Positions 8,659-17,023 of a stretch of 64,000 nucleotides of DNA are shown here, one piece after another. Every line of letters starts with the position of its first letter. The first letter of the stretch is position 1. The translations under genes and the position numbers were made by a program. A model generated the notes under the pieces. It searched no databases. It had not been told where the DNA came from and saw nothing but the letters and a program-made list of their open reading frames with translations. The stretch is taken from positions 1,426,001 to 1,490,000 of the forward strand of contig JACJXP010000001.1 of assembly GCA_020636575.1 (NCBI GenBank), written 5' to 3'. The stretch is from Chitinophagales bacterium (GTDB lineage Bacteria; Bacteroidota; Bacteroidia; Chitinophagales; Chitinophagaceae).

Positions 8659-9219
8659 TTAGATCCTGATACAACCGCGGAAACCTCTTGCTGCATAATA
8701 TGATTCTGCACCATTATGATAAGTGAATACGGTATTATAACGACGATCACAAAAAATAGCGCCTCCCAGTTTCCTGATATTATCCGGTGCTTTTACCCAG
8801 CTGGATGTTTTTGTATCAAAATCTCCTAATTGCTGTAGTTCCCGGTATTGTTCTTCGGTAAGCATTGTAATGCCCATAGTAGCTGCCGCATCCAATGCAT
8901 TGTTCCTGGGTTTGTGTTCTTTTCTTTTTTCCAAAGCTTCCCGGTCATAGCAAAAACTTCGGCGACCAGCCGGGCTTTCGGGAGAACAATCATAGAAGAT
9001 ATATTCACCGGTCTTTTTATCAAAACCAACAATATCCGGCTCACCACCGGTACTTTCCATTTCCTGTAACGACCAAAGCTTGTCTGCATGCTTTTCCAGT
9101 TTTGCCTGCACTTTGGCCCAATCAATACCTTTGTGACGGTTTTTGTTTTTCTCAAATCGGGCTTTTAAGGTATTGAGGAGTTCGGTACTTTGTGCTGGTG
9201 TCAATTTCTTCTTGCTCAT
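8659..9219 (-). CDS. DUF4256 domain-containing protein
   Basis: 186 residues, the full length of the DUF4256 family. Characteristic segments are KARFEKNKNRHKGIDWAKV, GEPDIVGFDKKTGEYIFYDCS, CYDREALEKRKEHKP and the C-terminal LGGAIFCDRRYNTVFTYHNG/ESYYAARGFRG. Soluble, no signal peptide. Function is unknown across the family. It lies 46 bases downstream of the CHAT gene on the same strand and could be read through from it. Confidence 0.92.
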   Translation of the reverse strand: MSKKKLTPAQSTELLNTLKARFEKNKNRHKGIDWAKVQAKLEKHADKLWSLQEMESTGGEPDIVGFDKKTGEYIFYDCSPESPAGRRSFCYDREALEKRKEHKPRNNALDAAATMGITMLTEEQYRELQQLGDFDTKTSSWVKAPDNIRKLGGAIFCDRRYNTVFTYHNGAESYYAARGFRGCIRI

Positions 9220-9265
9220 TGTTATGTATTGTTGTGGTCAGGAATAAAGTTATTATATCAATTTA

Positions 9266-12190
9266 TCATCTTACCAAAATAAATGCGGCCCATTTATAAG
9301 GGTCATCCCTGTATTTATTTTTCATGGCACTTTGTGCAGCCTGGAAAGCGTCTGCAATGGTTTGCTGTCTAAAAATGTGATCATAAAACAAGGCCATAAA
9401 CTCGGCGGTTTCGGTATCCGGGACTTTCCACAGACTCATTACTAAATTTTTTACACCGGCAATACGGAAAGCCCTTTGTAGCCCAAGTACCCCTTCGCTA
9501 CCATAAAGATCCCCCAGGCCAGTTTCACAGGCGGAGAGAACGCAGAGCTTGGTATTGGGTAAATACATATTGGCAATTTCATAGGCAGTGGCAATACCAT
9601 CTTCTAGTCCGGATACGTTTTTGTTTTTTGTCCAGGTGTAAAATGCACCTGCAAAAAACAACCCCGAACGTAATAATGGGTTAGTCGATTGTTTAAAGGT
9701 TTGCTGAGAATTTAGGGGTTTTTTGTCTTTTGGATCAGGGAAGAAGAAACCATGTGATGCAATATGCAATACTGCAGGTGAGCTGTTTCCATCTAATGAT
9801 TTTAATGATTCTTCGGTAGCATTTTCATCACTTATCAAGGCAATTTTATAATGTTGAGCCACCCCCATTTTTTGAATAGCTTCCACTTCCAGTTTACTAG
9901 ATGGAAGATAGTTCCACGATTGTGCGCCATTATTTATTATTTCTGTTCCCTCATTACCGGCATCTGTTTTTTTATTACCGGTGATCTTTTTAAGTAGGGT
10001 AGAGTCTGCATCGTAGGCAATACCGCCATATAACACCAGCGCATCGGAAGGAGTGATTTTAATTTTTTGATCTTCCAATAATTCTTTAGTTGAGTTTAGC
10101 TGGATCAAATGATACTTATCGATCAACAGTTTTTTTTCATTAACAGGAATAGCTGCAAATGATACTTTATTTAATAAGCCAATTGGTGAATAATAAACGG
10201 TTTCAATGCCATCTAGTTTTTTATCAATAGCTGCCCACACCAGGTCATATAAACTATTATGTTGAGAACTATAGAATTGATTTACTTTAAGCTGATCGTT
10301 TACAGCTTTGATCTTCATTAAGGAATCCAGTTGTTTTTCTTCAAAAAGTGTGACCCACTGAGGAGTATTACCATCTTTCTTTATAACTAAGGCTGCATAT
10401 ATAATACTGTCCGTATACCTCGCTTTGTCAAAATAGTAGAATTCGGTGAACTCAATGGCCGCTTCACCAGGTTGCAGTTGTTGCTGCACAGTTTTCCAGT
10501 CGACATTGATGGCTTCCTGGTTTTTTTGAAATGCTGATGAAAATCGGGCCAGTTGCTTTTCCTGTGTCTCGGCTTTTTGTTTTAGTGAGTCAATATTTAT
10601 TTGTCTGTCCCTGATGGGTTTGCTGTACCAGTATGCCAGCTGTTTTTTACTGTTTTGCCATTTAGTATATAATTGTTGAGCTGTAGGGTCCTTGCTGTTG
10701 ATAATGTCAGCGTTTATCTGCTTTATCGAGTTAAGCAAAAGCCCCTTTGAATACAGGTTATTATCATATACGTCACCGCTTAATTCTTTTATTTCTTCCT
10801 GGAATATGAATGAATAATATTTGTTTCTGTCAATAGCAAAAGTGTTTCGAAACTGAAGTTTTTCTTCTTCTGAAGAAAATGAGAACACCTGCCTCACCTG
10901 GTTCCTGATAATTTCCATACCCGTTTTGTAATAATGGAGGGCCTCTTTTGGACGATTGATATCCCAGTACAATGCAGCAAGGTTAAAGCAAACATTCTTG
11001 TATTCCGGGTGGTCTTTCCCGAATAATTTTTCTGCTATAGCTAAAGACCGGAGTAAAGCCGGTTCTGACTTTTCAACTTGGCCCACTTTAGGATAAGCAA
11101 TAGCAAGGTTGTTTAGCAGGATACCATATATAACACTGTTTTCGTTCTTTAATTCTTCCTGTATCGACATCACTTTTTGTAACAGGCTGATGGCTTGATT
11201 GGCTTGTCCTTTTGCAATTAGTGTAAGAGCTTTTCCATTACAGTTTGATGTATATAAGGGGCTGGTTTCGCCGGTATTTTGCTTAAACCAGGTCATGTTT
11301 TGTGAAAAAAGAGAATCTGCTCTGTCTGTTCTGCCGGTAAAATAATAGATATAAGCAAGGTTAGTAAGTATTGTTGGCATTTCTGATTCATCGGTTTCCG
11401 GATATTTATCCAGGATAGTTATCGCCTTATCAGCTAATTGCTCTGCTTTGTCATAGTCTTTAAGAATATAATAATACTTACTGGCGACAAGGGTAGTTTT
11501 GGCAAACTCACGACTACTGTTGCTAAAATGGGTTTTGGCATATTCCAGCATATCGCCAATGCCCGACTCTGCTTTTTCAAAATCGCCCAGATCAGTAAAT
11601 ATTGAAACCAGGGATGATTTAAGTGCTAAGTTATGTGTCGGGTTTTCAGGGGGTAATATTTTTTTTAAATCAAGTAAAAGGGAAATCGCATCAACATGTC
11701 TTCCCATTCCCTTGTACGAATCGCTAAGATTTAAATAGGCCGGGAAAAGATTATCACTATATCCCGCGGATAAGGCCCGGGTTACTTCCAGGCTTTCCAT
11801 TAATAAGGATACTGCTTTTGCATACTGTCCGATCCGGTTATATAGACTACCCAGGTTATTACAGGCAATTCCATAAATAGAAGATTGCTTATCCAGTTTT
11901 CTGTAGAGTTCTACGGCATCTGATAACGGTTGCCCGGCTTTATCCAATTGCCCTGTTTCTAAGTAAGCGCTTCCGGTAATAAATGATAAGAATGCATACT
12001 CCTTTTGTTCAGAACGTTTAGTTTTTGAAAGTGTATGCAATACAGAATCGCCGGTCTGTATGGCCGAGGAGAAATTCCTGGTTTGAAAATCTGTAGATAT
12101 TGCAGCAATAATTTTCTTAAGACTTTGCGCCCGGGTATTTGTGTTTGTCAAAAAGAATATAAAAGCAAAAAGGAATATTCTTTTTATCAT
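9266..12190 (-). CDS. Secreted TPR-CHAT caspase-like protein
   Basis: A 974-residue protein with a signal peptide (MIKRIFLFAFIFFLTNTNTRAQ, cleavage near residue 22). Residues about 30-430 are a run of tetratricopeptide repeats (for example SLYNRIGQYAKAVSLLMESLEV and NNLAIAYPKVGQVEKSEPALLRSL). The C-terminal 300 residues are a CHAT domain with the caspase/separase-type dyad: His of LHIASHGFFF (about H813) and Cys of VLSACETGLGD (about C888), followed by the conserved GLQRAFRIAGVKNLVMSLWKV. CHAT domains are predicted or proven cysteine peptidases; TPRs probably sense a partner. Export is predicted from the signal peptide. Upstream, 50 bases away on the same strand, is the serine hydrolase gene. 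Confidence 0.93.
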   Translation of the reverse strand: MIKRIFLFAFIFFLTNTNTRAQSLKKIIAAISTDFQTRNFSSAIQTGDSVLHTLSKTKRSEQKEYAFLSFITGSAYLETGQLDKAGQPLSDAVELYRKLDKQSSIYGIACNNLGSLYNRIGQYAKAVSLLMESLEVTRALSAGYSDNLFPAYLNLSDSYKGMGRHVDAISLLLDLKKILPPENPTHNLALKSSLVSIFTDLGDFEKAESGIGDMLEYAKTHFSNSSREFAKTTLVASKYYYILKDYDKAEQLADKAITILDKYPETDESEMPTILTNLAYIYYFTGRTDRADSLFSQNMTWFKQNTGETSPLYTSNCNGKALTLIAKGQANQAISLLQKVMSIQEELKNENSVIYGILLNNLAIAYPKVGQVEKSEPALLRSLAIAEKLFGKDHPEYKNVCFNLAALYWDINRPKEALHYYKTGMEIIRNQVRQVFSFSSEEEKLQFRNTFAIDRNKYYSFIFQEEIKELSGDVYDNNLYSKGLLLNSIKQINADIINSKDPTAQQLYTKWQNSKKQLAYWYSKPIRDRQINIDSLKQKAETQEKQLARFSSAFQKNQEAINVDWKTVQQQLQPGEAAIEFTEFYYFDKARYTDSIIYAALVIKKDGNTPQWVTLFEEKQLDSLMKIKAVNDQLKVNQFYSSQHNSLYDLVWAAIDKKLDGIETVYYSPIGLLNKVSFAAIPVNEKKLLIDKYHLIQLNSTKELLEDQKIKITPSDALVLYGGIAYDADSTLLKKITGNKKTDAGNEGTEIINNGAQSWNYLPSSKLEVEAIQKMGVAQHYKIALISDENATEESLKSLDGNSSPAVLHIASHGFFFPDPKDKKPLNSQQTFKQSTNPLLRSGLFFAGAFYTWTKNKNVSGLEDGIATAYEIANMYLPNTKLCVLSACETGLGDLYGSEGVLGLQRAFRIAGVKNLVMSLWKVPDTETAEFMALFYDHIFRQQTIADAFQAAQSAMKNKYRDDPYKWAAFILVR

Positions 12191-12240
12191 TTGATTTTGA
12201 TGCAGAAAATGTTAATCAAAAAAATAGTTAGCCTCATTTA

Positions 12241-13794
12241 TCACTTTACCCTTTGCAGATCCAGATCCTGGAAATCAAAGCTAAAATCAATATCCGGCGA
12301 AATGCCTTTCATTTTTATACTTTGGGCTTTGCCATTTTCATCAAGCGCAAACATGGCAAAGGCATCTGCATTCATATCCTGGTATTCCCATTTAATAGCA
12401 AAGGTGTTGGCTTTGTAAAACTGCATCGGTCCGTTTAGTTTAGGTGAACGATAACAACGGAACCATAGCTGACCATTTTTGATAAACACCTCCGTTTTGC
12501 CAAACCATTTATCTTCATACACACCTACGTAATCAGCTGTATTGATCTTCGTATTCTTGGCTGCTTCTACTGTTTTCCAAACACTGTTTACAACTGAGTC
12601 GGTTGTGTTTGACCTTGATCTCAAGAAATTACTATACAGCTCCACCCATTTATTATCGTCCAACCCCAGATAGCTGTCAAGAATGGTTTGTCTAATGGCA
12701 GAAAAGGCGCCACCACCTCCATTTTCTGTATTGGTAAAAACGATGACTCCAAGATTTAAGTCAGGGATCATGGTTACACTGGTAAGCATGCCGGGTAATC
12801 CACCGGTATGGCCCACCTGGAGGTTGCCTTTTACATCATTCAATCCCCATCCCAGGCCATAACCTCTGAAATGTGTATTGTACCTGGCACTGTTTCCAGG
12901 TTGTACCGTATGTATCGTCCACATTTCCTGTTGTCTTGCTTCTGAGAATAATTGTTTTTCTCCGTACTTGCCTTTGTTCAACTGCATTAGCAACCACTTA
13001 CTCATATCATGCACATTGGATACAATGCCTCCGGGAGCCCCGTTGATGATCTCGATAAAATGCGGAATAGTATGGATAGGTCCGCTGACGGTTGAATGAG
13101 GCATTGCCAGGTTGGTTTTATCTTTTATATCAGCTAAAGCCGCAAAAGAATTTGACATGCCTAGCGGTTGCAGTATACGGGTAGTAATAAATTGTTCCCA
13201 GCTCATACCACTTACCCTAGCGATCAGCTCACCGGCTACAAAATAAAGCTGGTTGTCATAATCCCATTTAGTTCTGAATTCAGATACAGGCTCAAAATGC
13301 TGAAAGCTGGTGAGTACATCATGGATGGTAAAATCAGTACCATCGGGAAATTGCATCAGGTCACCAGCGCCAAGCCCGAGACCACTGCGGTGACAAAGCA
13401 GGTCTTCCACCAAAAAATGCTCGGTCACATAATCATTATACATTTTAAACTCAGGCAGGTATTTTCTTACCTTGTCTTTCCAGGAAAGTTTCCCTTCATC
13501 TACAAGGATGGATAAAGATGCTGTGGTAAATGCCTTGGAGTTAGAAGCTATCTGGAAATTGGTATTTTCATTCACAGGTAGTTTTGTGTCAACAGAACGG
13601 ACGCCATATCCTTTTTCATGGATCACTTTTCCATCTTTCACTACGGCAATGGCAATGCCTGCTACATTGAATTCTTTCAATGCCTTCTCAGCCAGCTCAT
13701 CAATTTGTGCAGATGTGATTTGCGCATGAAGATCACTGTTCAGGGAAAAAGCGATCAGCAGAATGATCCCGAAAATGAGTTTTATTTTTTTCAT
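12241..13794 (-). CDS. Secreted beta-lactamase-family serine hydrolase (class C / AmpC-like)
   Basis: 517 residues with a signal peptide ending LHAQ (about 25). The penicillin-binding fold is marked by SxxK (S84-N-S-K87), YxN (Y179-D-N181) and HTGG (329-332) in place of KTG, a pattern usual for esterase/peptidase relatives rather than true beta-lactamases. A C-terminal roughly 100-residue DUF3471-like lipocalin-type domain (DYVGVYEDKWFGKTEVFIKNGQLWFR) follows. Likely a periplasmic D-aminopeptidase or esterase; the substrate is unknown. The spacing of about 50 bases to both neighbours suggests transcription with the dipeptidase and CHAT genes. Confidence 0.9.
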   Translation of the reverse strand: MKKIKLIFGIILLIAFSLNSDLHAQITSAQIDELAEKALKEFNVAGIAIAVVKDGKVIHEKGYGVRSVDTKLPVNENTNFQIASNSKAFTTASLSILVDEGKLSWKDKVRKYLPEFKMYNDYVTEHFLVEDLLCHRSGLGLGAGDLMQFPDGTDFTIHDVLTSFQHFEPVSEFRTKWDYDNQLYFVAGELIARVSGMSWEQFITTRILQPLGMSNSFAALADIKDKTNLAMPHSTVSGPIHTIPHFIEIINGAPGGIVSNVHDMSKWLLMQLNKGKYGEKQLFSEARQQEMWTIHTVQPGNSARYNTHFRGYGLGWGLNDVKGNLQVGHTGGLPGMLTSVTMIPDLNLGVIVFTNTENGGGGAFSAIRQTILDSYLGLDDNKWVELYSNFLRSRSNTTDSVVNSVWKTVEAAKNTKINTADYVGVYEDKWFGKTEVFIKNGQLWFRCYRSPKLNGPMQFYKANTFAIKWEYQDMNADAFAMFALDENGKAQSIKMKGISPDIDFSFDFQDLDLQRVK

Positions 13795-13846
13795 GATGCT
13801 GTTGGTTTTGGCGACTGTTAAGTTATTGAATCAGGAAGAAATATGA

Positions 13847-15016
13847 TCATTTTACTTCATTGGCTTTCAGAACTCTCAAAAAATTGCCTCCGAGTATTTT
13901 ATTGATCTCTTTTTTCTTATATCCTCTTTCCAGTAATGCTTTGGTAATAACGGGATAGTCTGTTACATCATCCAATTGTAAGGGGGTAAGGTTGATGCCG
14001 TCAAAATCGGAACCAAGGCCCACATAATCAACTCCCACCAGTTTGACGATATAATCGATATGATCGATAAGCATAGAAAGGGGGGGTCGCATAGCGGCTG
14101 CCACGTCTGGATATTTTGCATAGAGCTCATCTAAAATATACCATTCATTCATCCCGGTTTTTACTAAGGAATCAAATTCTGCAGCATGTGTTTTTAAAAA
14201 AGCTGTTTCTTTTCTGCCAAAGCTGCTGTCAATAAAGCCCGGGTGAAAATTTACCTGTATCACACCACCGTTTTTTGCTATGGCTTTTATTTGTTCATCC
14301 TTTAAATTTCGGCGGTTGGGGACCAGGCTGTACACTGAACTATGTGAAGCAATGATCGGTTTGCTGCTGAGTTGAATCACATCCGAAAAGGTCTGATCAC
14401 CTACATGGCTTACATCAATGAGCATACCCAACTCATTCATTTTTTTTACTACCTGTTTGCCAAATTCGGTAAGCCCTTTATGTGAAAGGTTGGGATTGCT
14501 GGTCTCATCAGCAGCGCTGGTGGCCCAGTTGGGTGCAATATTATGTGTCAGGGTCAGGTACCGGGCGCCACGGTTATAAAGGGCTTCCAGTTTTGTAAGG
14601 TCATTTTCTATCATGTGGCCCCCTTCTACGCCAAAAAGGGCAGCGATCTTGTGTTGCTTTACCGCTTTTAAAATAGCGGCGATGCTGGTTGCTTTAACGA
14701 TCTTATCGGGGTTACGGGCCACAACAGCATCAAGGCTGTCCATTTCCCGGTTGGCAAAGGCGTAGGCATCAGGCGCATCACCATCGCAGTAAACGGAAAA
14801 TACCTGCACATCCAGTCCTCCTTGTTTCCAGCGGGCCAGGTCGCTGTGAGTAATGCCGGTGAGATCATGGTCAAATACAATACCCTTGTCGGCCGCCTTC
14901 ATCAGGATGTCATTATGTGTATCTACCAAAATGGCTTTGGCATGTATCTTTTTATATTTCTGGGCGAAGGAAAATTGAACGAACAGCAGGCAACAAAAAA
15001 GCAATTTGAATTTCAT
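13847..15016 (-). CDS. Membrane dipeptidase, peptidase family M19 (renal dipeptidase-like)
   Basis: Zinc dipeptidase that removes or splits dipeptides. Signature elements: DTHND near the N-terminus (first metal site), GVEGGHMIEND, DVSHVG and IIASHSS (metal histidines), and GLGSDFDGI near the C-terminus. ATG at 15016 is preferred over an in-frame TTG 24 bases upstream because it directly begins a good signal peptide (MKFKLLFCCLLFVQFSFAQ). It is therefore exported, consistent with peptide scavenging in the periplasm. It heads the minus-strand run with the serine hydrolase and CHAT genes. Confidence 0.93.
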   Translation of the reverse strand: MKFKLLFCCLLFVQFSFAQKYKKIHAKAILVDTHNDILMKAADKGIVFDHDLTGITHSDLARWKQGGLDVQVFSVYCDGDAPDAYAFANREMDSLDAVVARNPDKIVKATSIAAILKAVKQHKIAALFGVEGGHMIENDLTKLEALYNRGARYLTLTHNIAPNWATSAADETSNPNLSHKGLTEFGKQVVKKMNELGMLIDVSHVGDQTFSDVIQLSSKPIIASHSSVYSLVPNRRNLKDEQIKAIAKNGGVIQVNFHPGFIDSSFGRKETAFLKTHAAEFDSLVKTGMNEWYILDELYAKYPDVAAAMRPPLSMLIDHIDYIVKLVGVDYVGLGSDFDGINLTPLQLDDVTDYPVITKALLERGYKKKEINKILGGNFLRVLKANEVK

Positions 15017-15130
15017 GTGTGGGTTCCTTTGTCCGGTCAAGGTAAGCTAATTGGTTGTATTGGGTAAATGAAATTTATTTTTCAATGTGTTTTTTGGTTA
15101 CATAAACCATGACCGGAAACTGGCGCATTT

Positions 15131-15766
15131 TTAATATTTTTCATCCAATGAGTTATCATCCAAAAACTCATTAAAATTTAGATATCTGTTTGGTGGTTCA
15201 AAATCTGTATCAGGTGATTTCATTAATTTTTTGAGTCGGGGTATTACTTTCCTTTTTCTAATAATCGGTTTTAATATGAGGTATAGAGAAAATAAGGCAA
15301 TGGCAATTAATACAATAGCAATACTCATATTCCTATCAACTGTAACCGAAGAGTTATAAGAGGCTACGCTAAAAATTAAAAAGTCTTTTTTGGCTAACCC
15401 ATAACTGGATATATTAATATAGTTCTTCTTTATATCCGACATAGAGGCTCTTACGGTTAAAGTGTCGCCTTTTTTTAAAAAGGGACTACCTATTGTGCCA
15501 AAACCCCTCATGTCAAAAACAAAAGTTTTGTCCGGGTATTCCTTGAGTGTTAATCTTGCGGTATTATCTTCGCCATGTCGGGTTAGGAATTGTAGATCTT
15601 CGAGTGACCCGGTGATTTGCTCTAATTCATTCTCGGATATCTTTTTTAAAGATTTATGAAAATATAAAATGAATGGAATGGAAATTAGCAAAAGGGTAAA
15701 TATGAATTTATCCAACTTTCTGGATGATTTTGGATATCTCCATCTATGATAAGAAGGATCAGGCAT
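15131..15766 (-). CDS. Hypothetical membrane protein, 211 aa
   Basis: Not recognised. Two hydrophobic segments are clear: one near residues 22-38 (FIFTLLLISIPFILYF) and one near 145-165 (SIAIVLIAIALFSLYLILKPII). Between them lies a roughly 100-residue domain likely to be periplasmic and rich in beta strands. A short basic then acidic cytoplasmic tail ends with the sequence EFLDDNSLDEKY. The layout resembles DUF3592-like two-pass proteins, but that is only a guess. Confidence 0.65.
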   Translation of the reverse strand: MPDPSYHRWRYPKSSRKLDKFIFTLLLISIPFILYFHKSLKKISENELEQITGSLEDLQFLTRHGEDNTARLTLKEYPDKTFVFDMRGFGTIGSPFLKKGDTLTVRASMSDIKKNYINISSYGLAKKDFLIFSVASYNSSVTVDRNMSIAIVLIAIALFSLYLILKPIIRKRKVIPRLKKLMKSPDTDFEPPNRYLNFNEFLDDNSLDEKY

Positions 15767-15832
15767 AACAGTGTGCTATAAAATTATCACTATTAATTTT
15801 GGCTCTAGCTTTTACGCTATTTCAATCTCTAT

Positions 15833-16369
15833 TTATTTCATTTTCTCAAAAAGCCTTGAAACCTGTTCTTCATGTCTGTTAATATGAAAACGTAAAAATT
15901 CAAATCGCTGATGAAAATCTAAAGCACCTGAAATGGGATGTTTTTGAGCCTGTAATCGTAATTCATCTTCTTTCAGATCTTCAGCAAAAGCTTCCAGTAT
16001 TTCCTGTAAATTTTTGAATGATATTCTCCAAAAAGATATCGGTCCGCCAAAGCGGGGTTCTGCACCAGCCGGTACTTGTTCTTTAGGTTGCCAGGTAATA
16101 TCAATGATCTTTTCAATGGACATTGCTTGATGATCAGATTCAGTGGTTTTTTCAAAACTGCCTTCTCTAATTGCATGTAGTGTTTTCCACATACCAATAA
16201 TTCCGTTGTTCTCGGCCCAGAAGAGGTGTTCTGTGATCTCTGTTATGTTCCATTCTTCAGGAGTCGGTTTCCATTGAGCTTGTACTTCTGTTATATTAGC
16301 AATCTTATTCAGGTAGGCACTGCGGGCATTGCCAACTTCCTGTAGTAGCTTTTGAATTATATCGGGCAT
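15833..16369 (-). CDS. DinB family protein, cytoplasmic
   Basis: A 178-residue DinB-like four-helix bundle without a signal peptide. The opening helix (LLQEVGNARSAYLNKIANI), the WNITEITEHLFWAENNGI segment supplying the first histidine, and the C-terminal FLRFHINRHEEQVSRL with the paired histidines match the DinB_2 pattern. Probably metal binding; no known substrate. It is the second of three DinB-superfamily-like proteins in the window, with 3451-4017 and the DUF1569 protein at 42710-43159. Confidence 0.82.
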   Translation of the reverse strand: MPDIIQKLLQEVGNARSAYLNKIANITEVQAQWKPTPEEWNITEITEHLFWAENNGIIGMWKTLHAIREGSFEKTTESDHQAMSIEKIIDITWQPKEQVPAGAEPRFGGPISFWRISFKNLQEILEAFAEDLKEDELRLQAQKHPISGALDFHQRFEFLRFHINRHEEQVSRLFEKMK

Positions 16370-16522
16370 ATTTTATGTTTTTTCAAAGCTATGAATCCTG
16401 TGATTTCAGGTCTTTTTTTGAGTTTTTAGCCCAGTTTAGAATGAATATTTGTAAAAAATTGATAATCAATATAATAGATTGGATTTTCCCCATTTTCCCG
16501 CCTTTGTGCTAAGTTTTAACGC

Positions 16523-16550
16523 CTTGCCCGTAGCAGATTTGGTAAATTTG
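16523..16550 (+). promoter_or_regulatory. Putative Bacteroidota sigma-ABfr promoter
   Basis: TAAATTTG at 16543-16550 matches the -7 consensus TAnnTTTG perfectly. CTTG at 16523-16526 is a weak -33 element with 16-base spacing. Transcription would start near 16556, giving a leader of about 20 bases for the 67-residue protein at 16578. Confidence 0.5.
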
Positions 16551-16577
16551 GGTATTATAAATCAAAAATTTAGAACC

Positions 16578-16781
16578 ATGTCTGATGTTAAGATCACAGC
16601 CTACAATGTAAAAACCAAAGAAAAAGGGGTGGAAATGTTTGATGCTGTTATTACTAAAACTGCCAAAGGCGCCTATATGGCCCAGGGCAATGATGGCAAA
16701 GGAAACAAACTCACTACCCTTATGGGAGAAGAGAAAGCAATGGCCGCTATTAAAGCCGGTATTGCAAAGCAGGGCTGGTAA
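16578..16781 (+). CDS. Small conserved-looking protein, 67 aa
   Basis: Begins MSDVKITAYNVKTKEKG and ends MAAIKAGIAKQGW; compact, basic and soluble. The frame is open further upstream to 16479, but the ATG at 16578 fits the promoter at 16543-16550, and the upstream residues do not look protein-like. With its own promoter and a strong terminator just after the stop, it looks like a single-gene, well-expressed unit. The motif MxDAVITKTAKGAYMAQGNDGKGNK suggests a small beta-rich domain. Function unknown. Confidence 0.75.
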   Translation: MSDVKITAYNVKTKEKGVEMFDAVITKTAKGAYMAQGNDGKGNKLTTLMGEEKAMAAIKAGIAKQGW

Positions 16782-16807
16782 TCAATTGATTAATGAATAA
16801 TGCGGAT

Positions 16808-16847
16808 CGTCCCGCTTTCCTAACCGGAGGGCGGGACGGTTTTTTTT
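16808..16847 (+). terminator. Strong rho-independent terminator
   Basis: Eight-base GC-rich stem CGTCCCGC/GCGGGACG (16808-16815 with 16831-16838). The helix can be extended inward by TCC/GGA pairs and is followed by eight T residues (16840-16847). It terminates the 67-residue protein gene. Confidence 0.92.
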
Positions 16848-16866
16848 ATTGTACTGTCTACTATGC

Positions 16867-17000
16867 TGTCATGCCGAATCCCTTTAGGGTGAGGCATCTC
16901 AAAAAGTAACTGCTTAAAGTATGGTGGTTAACAGAATGCTTCACTTCATTCAGCATGACACAGTTCCATATTAACCGGGTTCTTGGGGTTCGGCATGACA
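16867..17000. repeat. Imperfect inverted repeat of a TGTCATGCCGAA element
   Basis: TGTCATGCCGAATCCC at 16867-16882 is repeated in opposite orientation as GGGGTTCGGCATGACA at 16985-17000. A third, also inverted, relative (CATTCAGCATGACA) lies at 16947-16960, preceded by ATGCTTCACTT. This fills most of the 242 bases between the 67-residue protein gene and the end of the subtilase gene. It looks like a REP/MITE-type dispersed element without coding capacity. Confidence 0.65.
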
Positions 17001-17023
17001 AACGATGTTTTTAAGAGTTGAGT

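Noticed and set aside
16479..16577. Longer N-terminus for the 67-residue protein
   Set aside because: The perfect -7 element at 16543-16550 lies inside this extension, and the extra residues look like translated intergenic DNA.
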